A stretch of 62,634 nucleotides of DNA from Pantanalinema sp. GBBB05 (GTDB taxonomy: Bacteria > Cyanobacteriota > Cyanobacteriia > Leptolyngbyales > Leptolyngbyaceae), in the NCBI GenBank assembly GCA_016743235.1, contig VRZD01000038.1, positions 1-62,634 of the forward strand, given 5' to 3'. This document shows positions 61,283-62,634 of this stretch, piece after piece. The first letter of the stretch is position 1. Every line of letters starts with the position of its first letter. A program made the translations under genes and the position numbers. Under the pieces are notes generated by a model that saw nothing but the letters and a program-made list of their open reading frames with translations, was not told the DNA's origin and searched no databases.

Positions 61283-61674
61283 GCGATTGCAACCTACCGA
61301 TTACTCAAAACTTGCCAAGTGGAGATGATCATCCTAGACGAAGCCCATCGCTTCCGCCCCAAGACATTTTCTGAGATTCGAGACATTTTTGACCTGCTGA
61401 ATATTTCCGTGGTTTTGGTAGGAACCGATCGTCTAGATGCCGTCGTCCGCCGAGCGTTAGAAGCGACAACTGCCATTTGGGAAGAGTGCGTCTTGAAATT
61501 GCCTCACCCCTCAAACTTAACCAGTGCCCCCATGCAAAAATCTTAGGGACGGTCACTCGTGGGTATCTGGGTTTACTGGATGAAATTCTGCGAAATGCTG
61601 CCCGTTGCGCCTTATTGTTGAAGCGATCGCACATTGACATCCACCTAGTTACCCAAGCGGTAGCGGAGTATTAG
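61283..61674 (+). pseudogene. tnsC: tnsC (AAA+ ATPase) remnant
   Basis: From 61283 the frame gives YRLLKTCQVEMIILDEA with the Walker B motif, then FRPKTFSEIRDIFDLL and NISVVLVGTDRLDAVVRR, followed by EECVLKLPHPSNL. This is close to the TnsC/TniB proteins of cyanobacterial transposons. About 17-20 residues between DAVVRR and the LKLP segment appear deleted. The frame stops at 61546, while the C-terminal end (GTVTRGYLGLLDEILRNAAR, ending AVAEY) continues in another frame to 61674. The Walker A half is gone, so it cannot bind ATP. Confidence 0.7.
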
Positions 61675-61676
61675 TA

Positions 61677-62116
61677 ATGGTATGCGACAGTTGGGTGTTC
61701 CGGGTGAAAGCTTACGATGGTGAAACCCTTGGACACTTCCTGGGACGATTTCGCTGAGCGAATGAGTTGAGCCACAAAGCAATCGCTCAGCATTTAGGTG
61801 TTCGGGGCGAGTGGGTGAAAGTCTGGGAATCTCCTTCGCTCAGCTCAGGCGCAATCCCACGAGCCTCCAACTGCTTGCCCTTTCCAAACTGGTTGACGTT
61901 GAATATGAATAACTGACGACAATGCTGCCACCGCCTGATTTGCATCTGCAAACTCGCTTATGTCCAGCCTAGGAAGCCCCGATTCACCATTATCTTCGCC
62001 TGCTGTCCACTTGTCCGATTTGTAAAACGAATTTTCGAAGGTCGGTCTTATGGGATGACGATCGATGTGAGACGTGCCAGTTGCCATTTAGTCAAATGCA
62101 CATGACTAAACCCTGA
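61677..62116 (+). pseudogene. tniQ: tniQ remnant
   Basis: Starts with ATG 61677: WVFRVKAYDGETLGHFLGRF is the TniQ N-terminal motif. A TGA at 61755-61757 interrupts it, and the same frame goes on with ANELSHKAIAQHLGV. After at least one frameshift, the zinc-finger end reads CPICKTNFRRSVLWDDDRCE with a following CQLPFSQM, stopping at 62114-62116. The full length would be about 145 codons, short like the TniQ of type V-K CASTs. TniQ links the targeting complex to TnsC. Its ATG lies 3 bp after the tnsC end. Confidence 0.7.
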
Positions 62117-62173
62117 ATGCAATATTGTAGTGCGATTGTCAGTGCCTCGCTTCCAATAGCAATTTGTGATCAC

Positions 62174-62634
62174 CTAGGTAATATCTCTGCTCCTGGTTGG
62201 TTCATGTTTTTGCTGGAAGCGCAGTTTGAGTTGTTTGAGTAGCGCTTCTTGTTCCAAAACGTCGGATGAGTAGGTCCACTGAGCAGGTGTCAGCTTGTGG
62301 GTGATCGTCGCCTGTCGATGTTGAATCTTCTCAGTATTGAGTGCAGGCAAGTGGCAAAAAAGTAGGTTGCAGGGCTTGAATTTCATGTTCCATCTCAAAT
62401 ACGTGAATCCGGAGATCAATCATCGATGAGATGCTATCCAGTGGACTGCTAAAGCTGTAATCAATCAGAGGTTGACCTGAATTGGTTAATTCTAATCGCA
62501 GTGTAAATAACTGAATCTTTGGGGTAAGCCACTGGTTCTACCAGTGCGACTCGCACAGCTTTGAGCGTTCCAGGCGTAAAGTAACTCCCACGGTGGCTGA
62601 TGAGCAAAACCGTAGGAGAAAAAACAACATGTCG
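62174..62634 (-). pseudogene. Unrecognised degraded gene
   Basis: Minus-strand frames piece together into protein-like text running off the right edge: GSYFTPGTLKAVRVALVEPV, then SFSSPLDSISSMIDLRIHVF and QALQPTFLPL, and finally HKLTPAQWTYSSDVLEQEAL ending at 62174. At least two frame changes are needed. I cannot name the family; it is not obviously Cas12k. It may be cargo next to the transposon module. Confidence 0.35.

Larger units (their letters stand above)
61062..62116 (+). mobile_element. Decayed Tn7-like (CAST-type) transposition module
   Basis: Three consecutive degraded genes in the order tnsB - tnsC - tniQ, all on the plus strand. The total is only about 1 kb because tnsB has lost nearly everything after its N-terminus and tnsC has lost its start. 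Order and sequence match the cyanobacterial Tn7-like modules of type V-K CRISPR-associated transposons. No cas12k, CRISPR array or transposon end was seen within the window. Confidence 0.65.

Overview
The window looks like an accessory replicon, most likely a large plasmid, of a filamentous or Leptolyngbya-like cyanobacterium. HIP1-type GCGATCGC octamers are scattered throughout. There is an NblA-like phycobilisome-degradation protein, a fibrillin/PAP protein, a filamentous-haemagglutinin-type TPS protein and several proteins of cyanobacterial style. Plasmid character comes from a ParA-ParB partition pair with its own palindromic centromere-like sites, a putative replication initiator near the right end, a tyrosine recombinase, a telomere-resolvase-like protein and several transposon remnants. 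No rRNA, tRNA or CRISPR array was seen.

Left part (1-12.8 kb): an IS1-type transposase end, a truncated CCA-enzyme-like gene, small secreted and membrane proteins, and a pair of plasmid-type hypothetical genes. Next comes a TPR-cyclase gene bracketed by a 37-bp direct repeat, with a recombinase gene immediately downstream. parA-parB follows with three 18-20 bp palindromes (two inside the genes), then a GIY-YIG protein, a fibrillin-like protein, an HTH regulator, and an ISL3 copy whose transposase is frameshifted twice.

Middle part (13-26 kb): an RTX calcium-binding protein, a haem-oxygenase-fold protein, a DUF3574 protein, a GAF histidine kinase, ssuB/ssuC-type transporter genes without a binding protein, an MFS gene with an in-frame amber codon, nblA convergent with a bacteriohemerythrin gene, and an 831-aa protein with one intact and one degenerate telomere-resolvase-like recombinase domain.

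Sugar region (26-40 kb, all minus strand): GH2, galT, an M24-like pseudoenzyme, galK, a PhyH oxygenase, GH43, a cupin, a glycosyltransferase, UDP-galactopyranose mutase and a GH1-RmlD fusion. Together these could release galactose or related sugars from glycans, convert galactose to UDP-galactose through the Leloir pathway, and divert it to UDP-galactofuranose for a surface polysaccharide.

Signalling region (41-51.5 kb): a pentapeptide-repeat protein, then a minus-strand operon of a PAS-response regulator, two very large kinases with kinase-receiver-kinase layout, and a CheR-PAS protein. Purine-rich/pyrimidine-rich palindromic repeats and a 21-bp minisatellite have inserted in frame into these kinases, repeatedly in the same loop of the ATPase fold.

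Right part (51.6-62.6 kb): a large TPS exoprotein without its transporter, an NTF2-fold protein, an alpha/beta hydrolase, a second 21-bp repeat array, a PLAT-like protein, the putative Rep gene, and a decayed Tn7-like transposition module (tnsB, tnsC and tniQ remnants) resembling that of cyanobacterial CRISPR-associated transposons. All functions are inferred from reading the sequence; no database search was run.
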